This document shows positions 52,613-61,793 of a DNA stretch of 64,000 bases, one piece after another. Where the stretch lies: positions 7,163,628-7,227,627 of the forward strand of contig NC_088647.1 of NCBI RefSeq assembly GCF_964019385.1, in the 5' to 3' direction. Each line of letters opens with the position of its first letter. Positions within the stretch are counted from its first letter, which is position 1. The notes beneath the pieces are model-generated. The model did no database searches, was not told the DNA's origin, and saw nothing but the letters and a program-made list of their open reading frames with translations. The stretch is from Sycon ciliatum (taxonomy: Eukaryota; Porifera; Calcarea; Leucosolenida; Sycettidae). Made by a program: the position numbers and the translations under genes.

Positions 52613-54213
52613 ATACAATAGGTGCTTATGAACTTACATCCAGCTTGATACCACTAGCAAATGTCAGCAGTCCCTTGCCGTGTATGTAGCCATTCTGAAA
52701 TTGACCCTGGATCAACAGGTGGAGCACAGGCAAAAACGGGACTGTTGGCCCGGGATCCAGTCTCACAATTGTGCGGGCTTGGATCTAGACGCTGCCACTG
52801 CTGTGTAGAAACCAACTGCCCGGCCAAATCACACTACTTCGCTGTACTTATACTTCCATTTCCAAACCATAAACACACTCAGAGATAGGGACTACATTTT
52901 AGTATTGTTACTGACTATGCTGACAAAAGTTGGAAACCGACAATAAATCACTGAAACACTCTACCTGGCATCATTCCTTTGTGTTGATTTTGTAGTGCAG
53001 GCGCATTACCAGTATAGTCATGCACTGGTCATCACATGTACCAGCATGTATGATGTAATGCACTATACCTGGTATGTATGGCCTCCATGTAGCTCTGCTG
53101 TGCCACGACCGTGGAAAAAGCCACCTACATTGCGACCACCTTGATATCTGCAAGTAAAAATAAGATGAAATACCGGTTCGGTGAATCGCTCTCAACTTGT
53201 GCCTGTCATATTAACCATGGAGAGGGGAGGGGAGAGGGGGTGGGGGGGGGGGGGGGGGTGACCAGGGTGACATAGCCTGGGTATATTCGAAGTGGTTTCC
53301 AGTGATCTAAACTCTACAAGCCTGGCACCAGCCCACAATTATCGACAAACAGTGTTTTCTTGTAAAACTAACGGAGTTCTCTCCGGTTCCGGCGCATATG
53401 ATGAACCGGCATTCGGCCTGCGCCTGGGATGGGGGGGGGGGGCATTATAACCCCTGTTGATTGCACTCTTGGTCTGTCCAGCATCCAAGCTAACCTCCGA
53501 ATCTGTTCTGCAGTGGCGAGTCTGTCTCTCAGCAGGACCGCCGGAAGCAGTTTTTGATTGGTTCGGTAGTTTCAGTGCCTTTCATACACTCTGTGTATAT
53601 GACAGGTACACATGTCACATGATCTCCATAGCAGTTAACATGTGTTGATGGCTAAAATGTTGGTCCGGTGATAACCTGACCAACCAGGCCGGTTCCGGCG
53701 GTCAGGCACAGTTGCCTCAATGATCGTGGTGCTGTACAGCCACTACTGGTACACCAAAGAGGGTTCCATATTTCGCCAGCCATAAGACATCTTCACATCG
53801 TTGCATATATGTACGTTCGGGCCTGGTTTAAATCCGGCTTTGGAAAAAAATCATTGCTATCAGGTTCGGCCTCATTTTCTCTGTGCTGCGCTGATGAGTC
53901 CACAAAGGACGGAGCAGTTCTGTTCGCAGATCGTGAATTGTTCTTGTATTCAGTCAGGAGAAAAGCTCAACTAGCACCTAACTCAACGGTTCTTGCTTAG
54001 GAAAAGGGATTTGAGCCATAGTCTGCATAGAACAGATTCGTGCTATTATTTCCATTCAACAAAGGCAGTCTTTCCTCACCTCTGCACAAGCACTGCACCA
54101 AGGGCTGGTTCAAGATAGTCTTCATCACACAGCGGTGCTCGACCACCTGCACTAGCGGCACGGCGAAATCCTTCAACGTCTGCGCTCATGTCAGCCGCTC
54201 GTCGAGCCAGCAT
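38331..54213 (-). CDS. RSPH10B: Radial spoke head 10 homolog B
   Basis: MORN-repeat protein of the axonemal radial spoke, acting in motile cilia and flagella. Eighteen exons with matching phases: 54213-54080, 53147-53069, 52706-52638, 50585-50527, 49981-49867, 49318-49227, 49008-48894, 47452-47376, 47078-46993, 45388-45254, 44924-44806, 43768-43652, 42753-42560, 41494-41415, 41060-40888, 40503-40015, 39024-38850, 38500-38331. The product is about 825 residues (human 870). Ten MORN motifs fill exons 2-9, for example [18 protein letters not shown] and [16 protein letters not shown]. The C-terminal part matches human RSPH10B in [35 protein letters not shown] and [12 protein letters not shown] Gln8 run and a Ser/Arg/Pro/Gly repeat (exon 17) are low complexity. 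The frame upstream of 54213 meets a TGA, so MLARRAADM is the likely start; MSADVEG (54189) is an alternative. Confidence 0.94.
41240..41376. mobile_element. Small hAT-like MITE
   Basis: 137 bp with inverted ends CAGCGGCGGATCCAG and the complement of CTGGATCCGCCCCTG, plus inner GGGGGTTCC/GGAACCCC. The flanks share TGCGT (41235-41239 and 41377-41381), a partial target duplication. CAGNGGCGGATCCAG is a common hAT-type end. Confidence 0.7.
42285..42472. mobile_element. pogo/Tigger-like MITE
   Basis: 188 bp with ends CAGTCAGACCTCGCTTATCC and the complement of AGCTAGGTCTGACTG, flanked by TA. Internal TATCCGG copies repeat the end. A partial left end of the same family (TACAGTCAGCGGACCTCGCT) occurs near 43225. 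It lies in an RSPH10B intron. Confidence 0.8.
42907..42971. repeat. (CA)n microsatellite
   Basis: About 30 CA units directly upstream of the RSPH10B exon 42753-42560; a longer imperfect CA-rich stretch starts near 42800. Confidence 0.97.
43950..44136. mobile_element. mariner-like MITE
   Basis: 187 bp with ends CCGTATTTCCCCGATTATAG and the complement of TATAATCGGGGAAACACGG, flanked by TA (43948-43949 and 44137-44138). Internal GTGCRACTTA/TAATCGAG blocks repeat. It lies in an RSPH10B intron. Confidence 0.85.
45760..46012 (+). mobile_element. Probable 5' LTR of the retrotransposon relic
   Basis: The stretch ends TTTACA, followed after one base by TGGTAGCAAGAGG, which has the position and form of a tRNA primer-binding site, and then by the gag ATG at 46025. 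It holds four tandem units of about 28 bp built on CCTATCACTGCACA (45793-45885). The left boundary is a guess. Confidence 0.45.
46025..46990 (+). pseudogene. Gypsy-like retrotransposon relic: gag joined to integrase tail
   Basis: One frame opens at ATG 46025 with a hydrophobic leader ([19 protein letters not shown]), then a gag core ([16 protein letters not shown]). It meets TAA at 46334 and goes on in the same frame with [16 protein letters not shown] and [18 protein letters not shown]. After a GTCACCMA repeat it turns abruptly into [19 protein letters not shown], the tail of Ty3/gypsy integrase. Protease, reverse transcriptase, RNase H and most of integrase are missing. It lies antisense in an RSPH10B intron and ends within about 15 bases of the donor of the exon at 47078-46993. 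Confidence 0.75.
46648..46855. repeat. GTCACCMA minisatellite
   Basis: About 200 bases of 8-bp units alternating GTCACCCA and GTCACCAA with some breaks, inside the gag-integrase relic and exactly between its gag and integrase parts. Confidence 0.85.
50057..50324. mobile_element. mariner-like MITE
   Basis: 268 bp with ends CAGTCAAACCTGTCTAAGGC and the complement of GGCGACC-side TTACAGGTTTTACT at the right, flanked by TA. GTGGTCGCC motifs recur internally in both orientations. It lies in an RSPH10B intron. Confidence 0.75.
50815..50972. repeat. (GT)n microsatellite
   Basis: About 155 bases of GT repeat with a few GA, TA and GC interruptions. It forms the left flank of the element at 50973-51442. 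Confidence 0.97.
50973..51442. mobile_element. Element inserted in a GT microsatellite, with internal duplication
   Basis: The left end CAAGGCCGTCACAGCTGG resembles the complement of the right end (CCAGGCCCGTCGCACCGA). GT repeats flank both sides, as if one tract had been split. Inside, a unit of about 150 bp (CCCCGATCGT, GCAGAATCAAAAA, GAAATGGCACCAAATGCC, GGAAATGCTTGCAA) occurs twice, at about 51100-51235 and 51255-51390. An 18-T run is near 51032. It has hAT-like ends; the flanking repeat prevents a reading of the target duplication. Confidence 0.6.
51443..51517. repeat. (GT)n microsatellite
   Basis: About 37 GT units forming the right flank of the element at 50973-51442. Confidence 0.97.
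51962..52100. repeat. (GT)n-rich microsatellite
   Basis: Imperfect GT repeat with GTAT and GC interruptions in an RSPH10B intron. Confidence 0.95.
52435..52504 (-). mobile_element. tRNA-Lys(CTT)-derived retroposon
   Basis: The minus strand reads GGGGCTAGCTTTGTCGGTAG, then TGAGA-ATCTTCA-TCTCA (anticodon CTT) and GTGGGTTCGAGCC, i.e. A box, anticodon arm and B box of tRNA-Lys. The acceptor ends do not pair, so it is not a working tRNA. The flanks share TTACGATTCRA (about 52400-52411 and 52507-52517 in complement), as expected for a target-site duplication. This marks it as a SINE or tRNA retropseudogene, in an RSPH10B intron. Confidence 0.7.
52535..52610. repeat. (TC)n microsatellite
   Basis: About 36 TC units just upstream of the RSPH10B exon 52706-52638 in plus coordinates, beside the tRNA-derived retroposon. 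Confidence 0.97.
53862..53932 (+). ncRNA. Hammerhead-ribozyme-like motif, copy 2
   Basis: Same family as 34845-34912; similarity extends upstream through ATTGCTAYCAG and CGGCCTC. Stem I CTGCG/CGCAG (53886-53890 and 53925-53929) is fully paired. The core CTGATGA is intact. Stem II GTCC-ACAAA-GGAC is perfect. GGAG replaces GAAA and stem III is GCAG-TT-CTGT with a closing G-U. The predicted cleavage site is after T53924 (GUU). The stems are better than in copy 1 but the core has the same A-to-G change. Confidence 0.55.
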
Positions 54214-54264
54214 AGCGGTATCGGCACTGGGGGTGAAGTATGACGGCAACAATATCCTCTCCAC

Positions 54265-54879
54265 TCCAGGTCAGTTCTGAAGGTTTCTACCGCTCTATGG
54301 CGTTTCCAGTAGCAATTGCCAATCTGGGTAGTTCTCGCGGCCCCACTCCTCGCAGATCCTCAGACCTGGTCTCGCACTTTTGAAGCTCTGGACAGATGCC
54401 AAGCAGCCTTGAGCTGTATTCGGTAGCGAGGTAGATACACCACGTCGTTACATGTACGTGGACTAAAATAATTGTAAATAGTTTCGTTCACAAAGCCATG
54501 TTCGGGTGCATTTCCTTTGGTCAGAGGATCTCAGTACTTTTCGTACATAAAATCATTGGTCTTCAAGTCCGTTTCACCGCGCTCTCATCCCACTCTCAGT
54601 CTCTTGTCACTATGTCAGGGTCGATCAGTGAGAGGAAGTCGTACGAACCCAAAGCCAAAGGCCAAAGGCAAAGGCAAAGACAAGTGGCAAAGAAGATGCA
54701 GACTTTGTGCGACTCCCTGATACATCCATCCATGCAGTACTGTCTGTTTGCATGGTTTGGGGGGACGCTTTTTTCGAGTGTGTTGTCATGACGCGTTGAC
54801 ATGACTCGAGTCGACTCGCGAATAAAAAAACCCGACTCTCGTGTACGACACATGACATAAACAAGAGTTATGCACTTTT
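54265..54879. other. Region upstream of RSPH10B
   Basis: 5' flank of RSPH10B. No TATA box or other promoter element that I trust. A Lys/Gln-rich AAAGGC-type micro-repeat lies at 54650-54690. Confidence 0.35.
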
Positions 54880-54883
54880 TTAA

Positions 54884-55769
54884 AGGGGAAGTATACCCTA
54901 AAATCAAATTTTCACCAGTTGTAGTCTTCGGGGTGCTGAGTCGAATGGTCTTGGTCCGAGGAAGCTGCGACGCTCCCTTCCTACTTGAATCCCAATCGAA
55001 CTCGCGCACTTCCACCGAAACTGGGTGACTGCGCCCTACTAGATGGGGATGCAAAATGTCACTAAAAGCGCCATTTCGTTCTTACAAAAGCACGGATGAC
55101 CGCGAGTCCATATGTTGTAGTCTTTTGGACGCTGAGTCGACTGGTCTTGGTCCGAAAAGGCTGCGATGCAGCGTTCCTCCTTTATTCCCAATCGAACATG
55201 GTTGAAGAAGCGGTCACGTGGTCTTGGTTGCCCAAATCACCTGGTCACCGCGCCAGCAGGCGACAACTTTCACACCAAGGTTCAACTCGAGTGACAGGAC
55301 TGCACCCAAAAAAGGTCAAACAGGCTAGTAAGTTGTACCAAGAGTACATAACGGGGGGTTATGTACTCTTGGTTGTACCCTGCAGGCACGGTGACCAGGT
55401 GACTGGTGTACGCAGGAGCACGTGACCGCTTGTTCAACCATGTTCGATTGGGAATAAAGGAGGAACGCTGCATCGCAGCCTTTTCGGACCAAAACCAGTC
55501 GACTCAGCGTCCAAAAGACTACAACATATGGGCCAATCGCGGTCATCCGTGCTTTTATAAGAACGAAATGGCGCTTAGTGACATTTTGCATACAAATCCC
55601 CATCTAGTAGGGCGCAGTCACCCAGTTTCGGTGGAAGTGCGCGAGTTCGATTGGGATTCAAGTAGGAAGGGAGCGTCTCAGCTTCCTCGGACCAAGACCA
55701 TTCGACTCAGCACCCGTACCCCCGAAGACTACAACTGGTGAAAATTTGATTTTAGGGTATACTTCCCCT
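54884..55769. mobile_element. TTAA-flanked foldback transposon, copy 2
   Basis: An 886-bp inverted repeat closely related to 15483-16307, with ends AGGGGAAGTATACCC and GGGTATACTTCCCCT and TTAA on both sides. It differs from copy 1 in its outermost bases, in about 20 extra bases near 55285, and in a small hairpin inserted at its centre (55338-55372). No transposase is present. Confidence 0.88.
55338..55372. mobile_element. Perfect 35-bp micro-hairpin inserted in the foldback element
   Basis: CCAAGAGTACATAAC and GTTATGTACTCTTGG flank a short G loop. Comparison with foldback copy 1, which reads AGTTGTACCCTG without a break, shows an insertion with duplicated TTGTA (or TTGTACC) on each side. Relatives are at 21496 and 22004. 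Confidence 0.75.
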
Positions 55770-55773
55770 TTAA

Positions 55774-56200
55774 GGTGGCTCACGCCTATTTCAAAAAAAT
55801 TAACGATTGCTCTGAAAATTTGGTGGGCGGTTGGTCTTAGGTAGTTTATGCAAATGGCGAGTTAAAAAAACGGGGTCTCAATGCTAACTTTTGAGATATA
55901 GGCGATGACAATTTCACTAAATTGTCAAATTTGTACAGGATTTATGATGTATAGCGGACGGGTATTTCATCAAGAACCTGATTTACAATCTTCCTCATTT
56001 TTTGGTTATTGAATGGACTAACTGTGTACATGCCAATGAGAAAATAAAAAACATATGCTTCAATGCTCAATTTCGCCATATAGGCGCAGAATGCCATTTT
56101 GATAAGTTTGCTTTGGTGCATGTACATGCACACCTACATATCCCATGTACATGTCCATATACATCTACTCTTCTCTACTAGCCCACCCAACCCTGCAATA
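55774..56200. other. AT-rich spacer
   Basis: The start GGTGGCTCACGCCTATTTC and two TTTGAGATATAGGCG/TCGCCATATAGGCG-type pieces near 55893 and 56072 suggest an old repeat, but no boundary can be set. No gene seen. Confidence 0.3.
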
Positions 56201-56512
56201 CACATTGACACAAGTGTACACACACATACCACACACAAACACACACACACACGCATACATGCAAACACACACGCATACATGCAAACACACACACGCATAC
56301 ATGCAAACACACACACACACACACACACACACCTGTCCTGTCGAGCCACTACCACTAGGGTCACGTGGGCCCCGGAGTGGCAGCAGAGAGAGAGAAAGAG
56401 CACGCCACCCGGTGGCGCTCCAGACACACACGCACACGCACACACACACACACACACACACACCTTTGGAAAGCCCATCGCCAAAGGCGATGATAGCTAT
56501 TAGGCGAGGCAG

Positions 56513-56600
<88 letters not shown>
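56513..56600. repeat. (CA)n microsatellite
   Basis: About 44 CA units followed by a CTA run. Further CA-rich stretches lie at 56216-56330 and 56425-56462. Confidence 0.97.
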
Positions 56601-56603
<3 letters not shown>

Positions 56604-56675
56604 CTACTACTACTACTGCTACTGTAGCATGGTTGCCCAAGGGCCACACCATTCCGAAAGAAGCCGGAGTCATTG

Positions 56676-57115
56676 TCAGGAGCAGAAACGGAGATGACGA
56701 CTCAGGTCACTCTGTCGACGGAACTGACGGCTGCAGCGAGAACAGCGGACACAATATGACGCTCTGTCAGACTTGGTTGCCCGATGGCCACGGTCGCACA
56801 TGTGACGTCTGAAACCAGGCACTGACTTGAATTGCCGATTGCATGTCAAACACAAGAGAGAAGCATGGACGCTGAGCGGAATAGATGATGCCGGCGCGGA
56901 CACTTTCGATGGTTCCAGGGGCAAACAATGATGCACACGCAGGCCACCACGAGAGTGAAACCACCTTCTGCATGTACCACACTGCACAGCACCACGCTGA
57001 TCCTGGATGGGGAGACTTTGCTCTGCGCCACATTTGTGCCTTGTTTGTCACCTGGCTGGCGAAATGACCGATGGCAGATAAGACAGTCCACCCGCCAGGC
57101 AGACCTATCCTGAGC
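56676..57115 (-). pseudogene. Retroelement-type zinc-finger array, frameshifted
   Basis: Four fingers of a CxxCxRxFxSxxGLxxHxC type occur on the minus strand: CLICHRSF (with its RHKC end shifted into another frame), CGTCRRWFHSRGGLRVHHC, CLTCNRQFKSVPGFRRHMC and CSRCSRQFRRQSDLSRHLRFC, then a stop at 56676. A linker IQDQRGAVQC joins the first two. The last three fingers are in one open frame; at least one frameshift separates the first. Arrays of this kind are common in retroelement proteins of sponges and other invertebrates (family recalled, not searched). No reverse transcriptase is seen next to it. Confidence 0.6.
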
Positions 57116-57196
57116 AACCTCATACCAGGCCAGACAGACAGACAGACAGACACACACACAACCACACACGCACAAACGTGCGTGTAAACAGTGACT

Positions 57197-57197
<1 letters not shown>

Positions 57198-57235
<38 letters not shown>
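57198..57235. repeat. (CA)n microsatellite
   Basis: About 19 CA units beside the zinc-finger remnant. Confidence 0.95.
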
Positions 57236-57236
<1 letters not shown>

Positions 57237-57371
57237 GGCACACACATGATCGCACGCCTGCAGATCATCGCTCCAATGAAGATAAGATTACTACTTCTTT
57301 GCGTAAATATGTTTGAGATAGAGTGTCACTCTTAGATGTGACTGATGCCATCAACCAATGTCAAGGAAAAA

Positions 57372-57440
57372 AATTCACGGTTCGCGTCAGACTCGGCTAG
57401 AGGCCGAGTTTTCCGCATTCGTAGGAACGCCATCATCCTT
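57372..57440. repeat. Dispersed repeat shared with 63369-63432
   Basis: ATTCACGGTTCGCGTCAGAC and, about 40 bases on, CGTAGGAAYGCCAYCA occur here and at 63369-63432 in the same orientation. Both copies fall in open plus-strand frames, but the frames differ, so this is probably non-coding repeat homology. Confidence 0.6.
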
Positions 57441-57599
57441 CAAGGATCAAGGCGCAGATGCAAGGAAAGAATGTGTTCAATCTTCTTCTGCACACGTAGA
57501 AATATGTTTGGGCATTTTCGATGATTTAGAATGTACGTCGCGTGAATATGACAATGTGACAGAGGCAGCCACAATTTACTGATTACTGTGCATTGATCT

Positions 57600-58480
57600 A
57601 GCTATATACACTGCAAGTGCACTGTAAATATTGTGTTACATGCACGTAGTTGTGAAGGGAGACAGTATACAGTCATGTACATTCACCAATGACACACCTG
57701 TCAGACAGCAGGTTAGGGCTAGTCAAAGTTATGAAGGCAAGTTATGAAGGCACAATATACGATACAAAGGCACAATTTTGCGATGTACTTGAGTTTGTGA
57801 ATATAATAGTGGACTTTGTGTTCACACATACTCTACCAAATTGCCATGCACACCCTTGTAACACACACACACACTTGAGCCTGGGGAGCATGATTGCTGT
57901 CAGCCAGTGTTGCTTTCAAATGCCTATTCTCGTCAGGAGTGATGTGAAACACATACTGGTAAATATCAATCTCTAAAAAATGCATCCTAAATAAAACGCT
58001 CAAGCACTGAGTCTAGTCAGAGTGATAAGACAATAAATTGAAGGAATTTCTCAACAAAAATTCAGTGTACCGCTGTGATGAAGCCGCGGCAATAACTATA
58101 GTAGAGTTCTTGGTGGACAGCGATTACCATAAAGAAATGGTGAGATACTACAGTAGTACCCTCTACTGACACAATGCAACCACGTTGTCCAGTACATGTT
58201 CGAATCAAAAATACTTTCGTACATTCGTGACCATTTCAATTTATATTCAAGCGCGACCTCCACAATTCACTGGCTTCAGAGTCGATTGATCATTATAGAA
58301 CGGCCATTCTTGACAAAATAGTCAGACAAATTTTGCGAAGGATGGCGTTCTACTGTGGAAGGGACTCGCCAAGTCACTTGAACCAATTCAACGAAAAATA
58401 CAAAATACTCAGGTTTTACACATTCACGTACCCGTCTGTGCCGTCCCCCATTCCTTCCAAGACATCCACATAGACTCCAA
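57600..58480. other. AT-rich spacer
   Basis: No exon with convincing splice sites and no clear repeat. Short open frames only. Confidence 0.35.
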
Positions 58481-58485
58481 CGCTT

Positions 58486-58713
58486 TTATTCTACTCTTTT
58501 TCCGAAGCCGACCATGGGCATGGGCAGTGCCTGCTGGAAGGGACATCCCAACACTTCTCTGACAGGTGACAATTTCCACAAGTAAAAAATGCACCTAAAA
58601 AAAAGTAGCCAAGTGAAGGAGTGAAAAAAAGAAGAAAAAAGCTCACTCTCTAGACTCGAGTACGAGAGTTTCGTACTCAGCACGGTGACTTCATGTGCAC
58701 CAACTAACGACAT
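58486..58713 (-). CDS. Unassigned minus-strand reading frame with ATG
   Basis: The frame starts at ATG 58713 (MSLVGAHEVTVLSTK) and ends at 58486 next to an AATAAA-like sequence. It contains an internal possible donor (GTGAGC after the SSLE codons) and an acceptor (CACCTGTCAG before REVLGCPF). It may be a small two-exon gene or chance; I do not recognise the product. Confidence 0.2.
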   Translation of the reverse strand: MSLVGAHEVTVLSTKLSYSSLESELFSSFFHSFTWLLFFRCIFYLWKLSPVREVLGCPFQQALPMPMVGFGKRVE

Positions 58714-59137
58714 GGCGTCCTTTCATGCGGTTTACCGCACGGATTTATGAAGTCGGACATATTCCGATTTATTTGCATCAATCGCACAAAATTAGGTACA
58801 TTTCTCTTGTAAACCCTGTCAGTTTGAGAATTTAGACAAACACCGAACAAATTTTAGCCGCGACGAGGATCGGGAGAAATCCATCATAATTATTTTACAT
58901 AGCTACTACCATCACGTCGACCGAGTGAAGATCGAAATGATAATGGAATGGAGAGAAGAAGACCTGAACTAGAGTGCTTGAGAGACTATGTAGTGTCACA
59001 TGAGAATTGCTTCGTTAGGAAGGCTCTCCTTTTGAATGGAGAAGCCCAACGTCGCTGATCTGCATCGCCGTTTTCAAGCGCTGATCTGCAGTAGGAATGT
59101 TTTTGTAAATTATTCGTAGTTGTGGACGTGGATGGAT

Positions 59138-59357
59138 TCAGCGCTCTGTTCTCTCAGCAAGCCTACTCAGTCCAACACGAAGGACTTCCATGAGCGAAAC
59201 AACGTGCTCCTCGAGCAAGTGCAGCTCGGGGTAATATGGCCAATGCCACGGGAGACCACCTCGTGCCTGCATAAGGCCAAGAATTGATGGCAAGAAATCT
59301 TTGATGAGCACCTTCGACTTCAAGGACGCAATATTATATCTCCTCAGCAGTAACTGC
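59138..59357 (-). CDS. Possible terminal exon, unidentified
   Basis: A good acceptor (GTGCCTGCTGGCAG) opens a frame of about 73 residues with SARALQLLLRRYNI, LIKDFLPSILGLMQARGG, WPYYPELHLLEEHV and a stop at 59138. The composition looks like a helical protein. The upstream frames at 59404-59640 and 59634-59936 also look partly coding but could not be joined in phase, so the gene model is open. Confidence 0.3.
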
Positions 59358-60456
59358 AGCGCTCTTGCTGAAAATATCACTGCCAGCAGGCACTAGGCAT
59401 GATTTAGTGAAGAGCTACTTGTACTAGCGATTGGAGATTTGGTGTTGGCATATCTGCTCCATCATGGTAACTGGTGCGTTTGTCAAGGCAGTGCAGTTTC
59501 TGCTGCTGTTTCACAAGCCATATGCGCATATGCGCAGTGAGTAGGAATTTGTTGTATGATAGCTGAGGATCACCAGCCTTCATGGACAAACCTATGTTGG
59601 GACTGGTTGCTGAACAGTGCACACCTAAATCTCTCAGCAAGCTCTCTTGCTCAGCTGGTGACGAACACTATATACCCGCTGCTTTGGGCTTGCAGCCCCG
59701 TCTCCCGACCGTAGACCGATCGAAAGGCTGTCACGGTCCTGTGACCATCGGCGTACAGTTGACACTGATGGGGCATCGGATAAAGTGCTGGCGTCAGTAA
59801 TTCTCTTGTATACCTGGAATCTACATCTACAGCTGGTTTCGACTTCCAGCCATCCTCCGTTAGTTATGCTTGTGACTATCATGCCAGCAAGTCGATCAGC
59901 AGCATCACCTCGCATCTTTGATGGTGAGGCCTGCAAAACGTCACCGACCAGTGACGATGCTCAAATAGGGCACCCTACCAGAGCTGGCGCAGTGTATGGT
60001 GCAGTCTTTCATGAATCCATAAACTATGCTGTTCGGCTGCTGTAGCTCTGACGCTTGCGTGTGTGCCTTACATTAAGGGCAGCGGGCCGTCTGCTCTAGC
60101 CATTTGCCAATGCATGCACGGCTGAACGTCTACCAGCAAGCTGCAAACACTTCTCTCTCTACCTGTGACATAGTGGACATTGTGCGTGTGTTATTGCATT
60201 CCTATATGAACTGTTCTGGATGCAGAGATTTACCCACTAAGCCCTAGAGAAATATGAATAAATACTATACTACTATTACTAAACTTGGTATGCGGGTGTG
60301 ACGTGCTGCTGCTCATCAGATTCGGTCCATGCGACGCTCGTGTTTTTAGTTTTGTTATTTTGTCTTCCTTTTTTGAATTCGTAAACCAAACAGACTAAAC
60401 TATCCAGTGATCAGGTACTGGTGTGGTGGGGCAAGGTTTTGTTGGTGATGCTGCTG

Positions 60457-60849
60457 TCAGTGGTGGCGGCGTGCATGTGCTCGTGCTTGCGGGCGATGGC
60501 CCGCGTTTTCTCCCATGCCGCAAGTTTGTCTTGCGTTTGTGTTTTGCATTTGGACTTCCTGCCAGGCTTGGAAGACTTGCATTTCAAACAGTTTGTCCCA
60601 CTGTGTGGCTCCCAGTCTTTGAACGGTGTACATCCACCTCTGGAGCTCCAGAGAATGTTGGGCCCCTGGCAGTAGCAGTGCATTCCATGGCCAATTTGCA
60701 AGTGTGGCAAAAAAGTTCAGGGTGTATTTGGTTTCATCCACATCAAGTTGAGATGAAACACTGCCAAAATGGATTGAGTATGATCTGCCACACGATACTT
60801 CGTCCGTCCACTCCTTGACGCGAATTTCTCCCCTCCAATACGACAACAC
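60457..60849 (-). CDS. Unassigned minus-strand reading frame, 130 codons, no ATG
   Basis: The frame reads SYWRGEIRVKEWTDEV, SSQLDVDETKYTLNFF and ELQRWMYTVQRLGATQWDKLF, protein-like but not recognised. A second frame over 60449-60660, opening after a CTACTGCCAG acceptor, has CTPFKDW and TNCLKCKSSKPGRKSK and also looks coding. Only one can be right, and neither is secure. Confidence 0.2.
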   Translation of the reverse strand: MLSYWRGEIRVKEWTDEVSCGRSYSIHFGSVSSQLDVDETKYTLNFFATLANWPWNALLLPGAQHSLELQRWMYTVQRLGATQWDKLFEMQVFQAWQEVQMQNTNARQTCGMGENAGHRPQARAHARRHH

Positions 60850-61793
60850 GACGACAGGAAGCTAACATGAGCCTCCATTTCTGAACAAAATAACGTCTCT
60901 AACATGGCCACGAAAAGCTACAGTTATGCACGTCAAGCTTAGGAATACACGAAATCGAAAGGCTAGGACATCGAGGTATACTAGAAAATTGTCTGCGAGG
61001 CGGAGAAAATTCGCTGACGAGGTTGGTGAGCCCTTGAAATCGAGCGACGATCCAAAAATAATTGCACCCACGTCGAGAAAGAAACCATGCGTAGCGCGTG
61101 GGTAACCCAAAAAGATCGCTCGAGCGGCGGCACAGTCGAAGGCAAGGCCAGTCCAAGCTCTAAACTCTATCGAATGACCTGGCAAACACCCGTGGTTTCG
61201 GTTGACCTTGCCCGTTTGAGATGGAAGTCGAGCGAAATTGCAAACATACAACTAGGCCAGGTCGCGTAAAAAATGAAAAATATTAAAATTTGGCCGCCAT
61301 ATTTAATGAACGCCCGTCGCATGCATGGGACAGCCGTGTCAGCTGATCAGGCCATCTCTGCTCGAGCTGGACCCTAGCTAGCTAGGCCCTTCGAAACTGG
61401 AGTGCGCTACAAGCTCGCTACGCCAACTCCGCATGCACTTTTCTCGAACGTAGGATGCGCGAGAACCTGCGCAGAAGACGAGTTTAGAAATAGGCGTTAA
61501 TAGAAATTTTCGTAGACGTCTACGTCACACATTTCACGCGTGATGTAATGCCGATCGCCGGTACGTAGACATCTACGTCATGATACGTAGACCTACTACG
61601 TAACGTTGGCTGATTTTTTCGTTTTATCTGGTCAATGATTTTGCAGAAGCTCGTTTTTCTCTCTGATCATAATCGACCTGCAAGAAGCAACTTATTTCTT
61701 CTTCTTGCTGAGCACTTTCAATCTACGTTTTGCTTTCTCGAGTGTTCGAGTTATCCTTGTCACCAATCTGGAGATCCAGGACGTGATGCAGTG

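Noticed and set aside
54214..54264. Upstream start for RSPH10B at 54264
   Set aside because: That codon is GTG, and a TGA lies in frame just upstream; ATG at 54213 is the first usable start.
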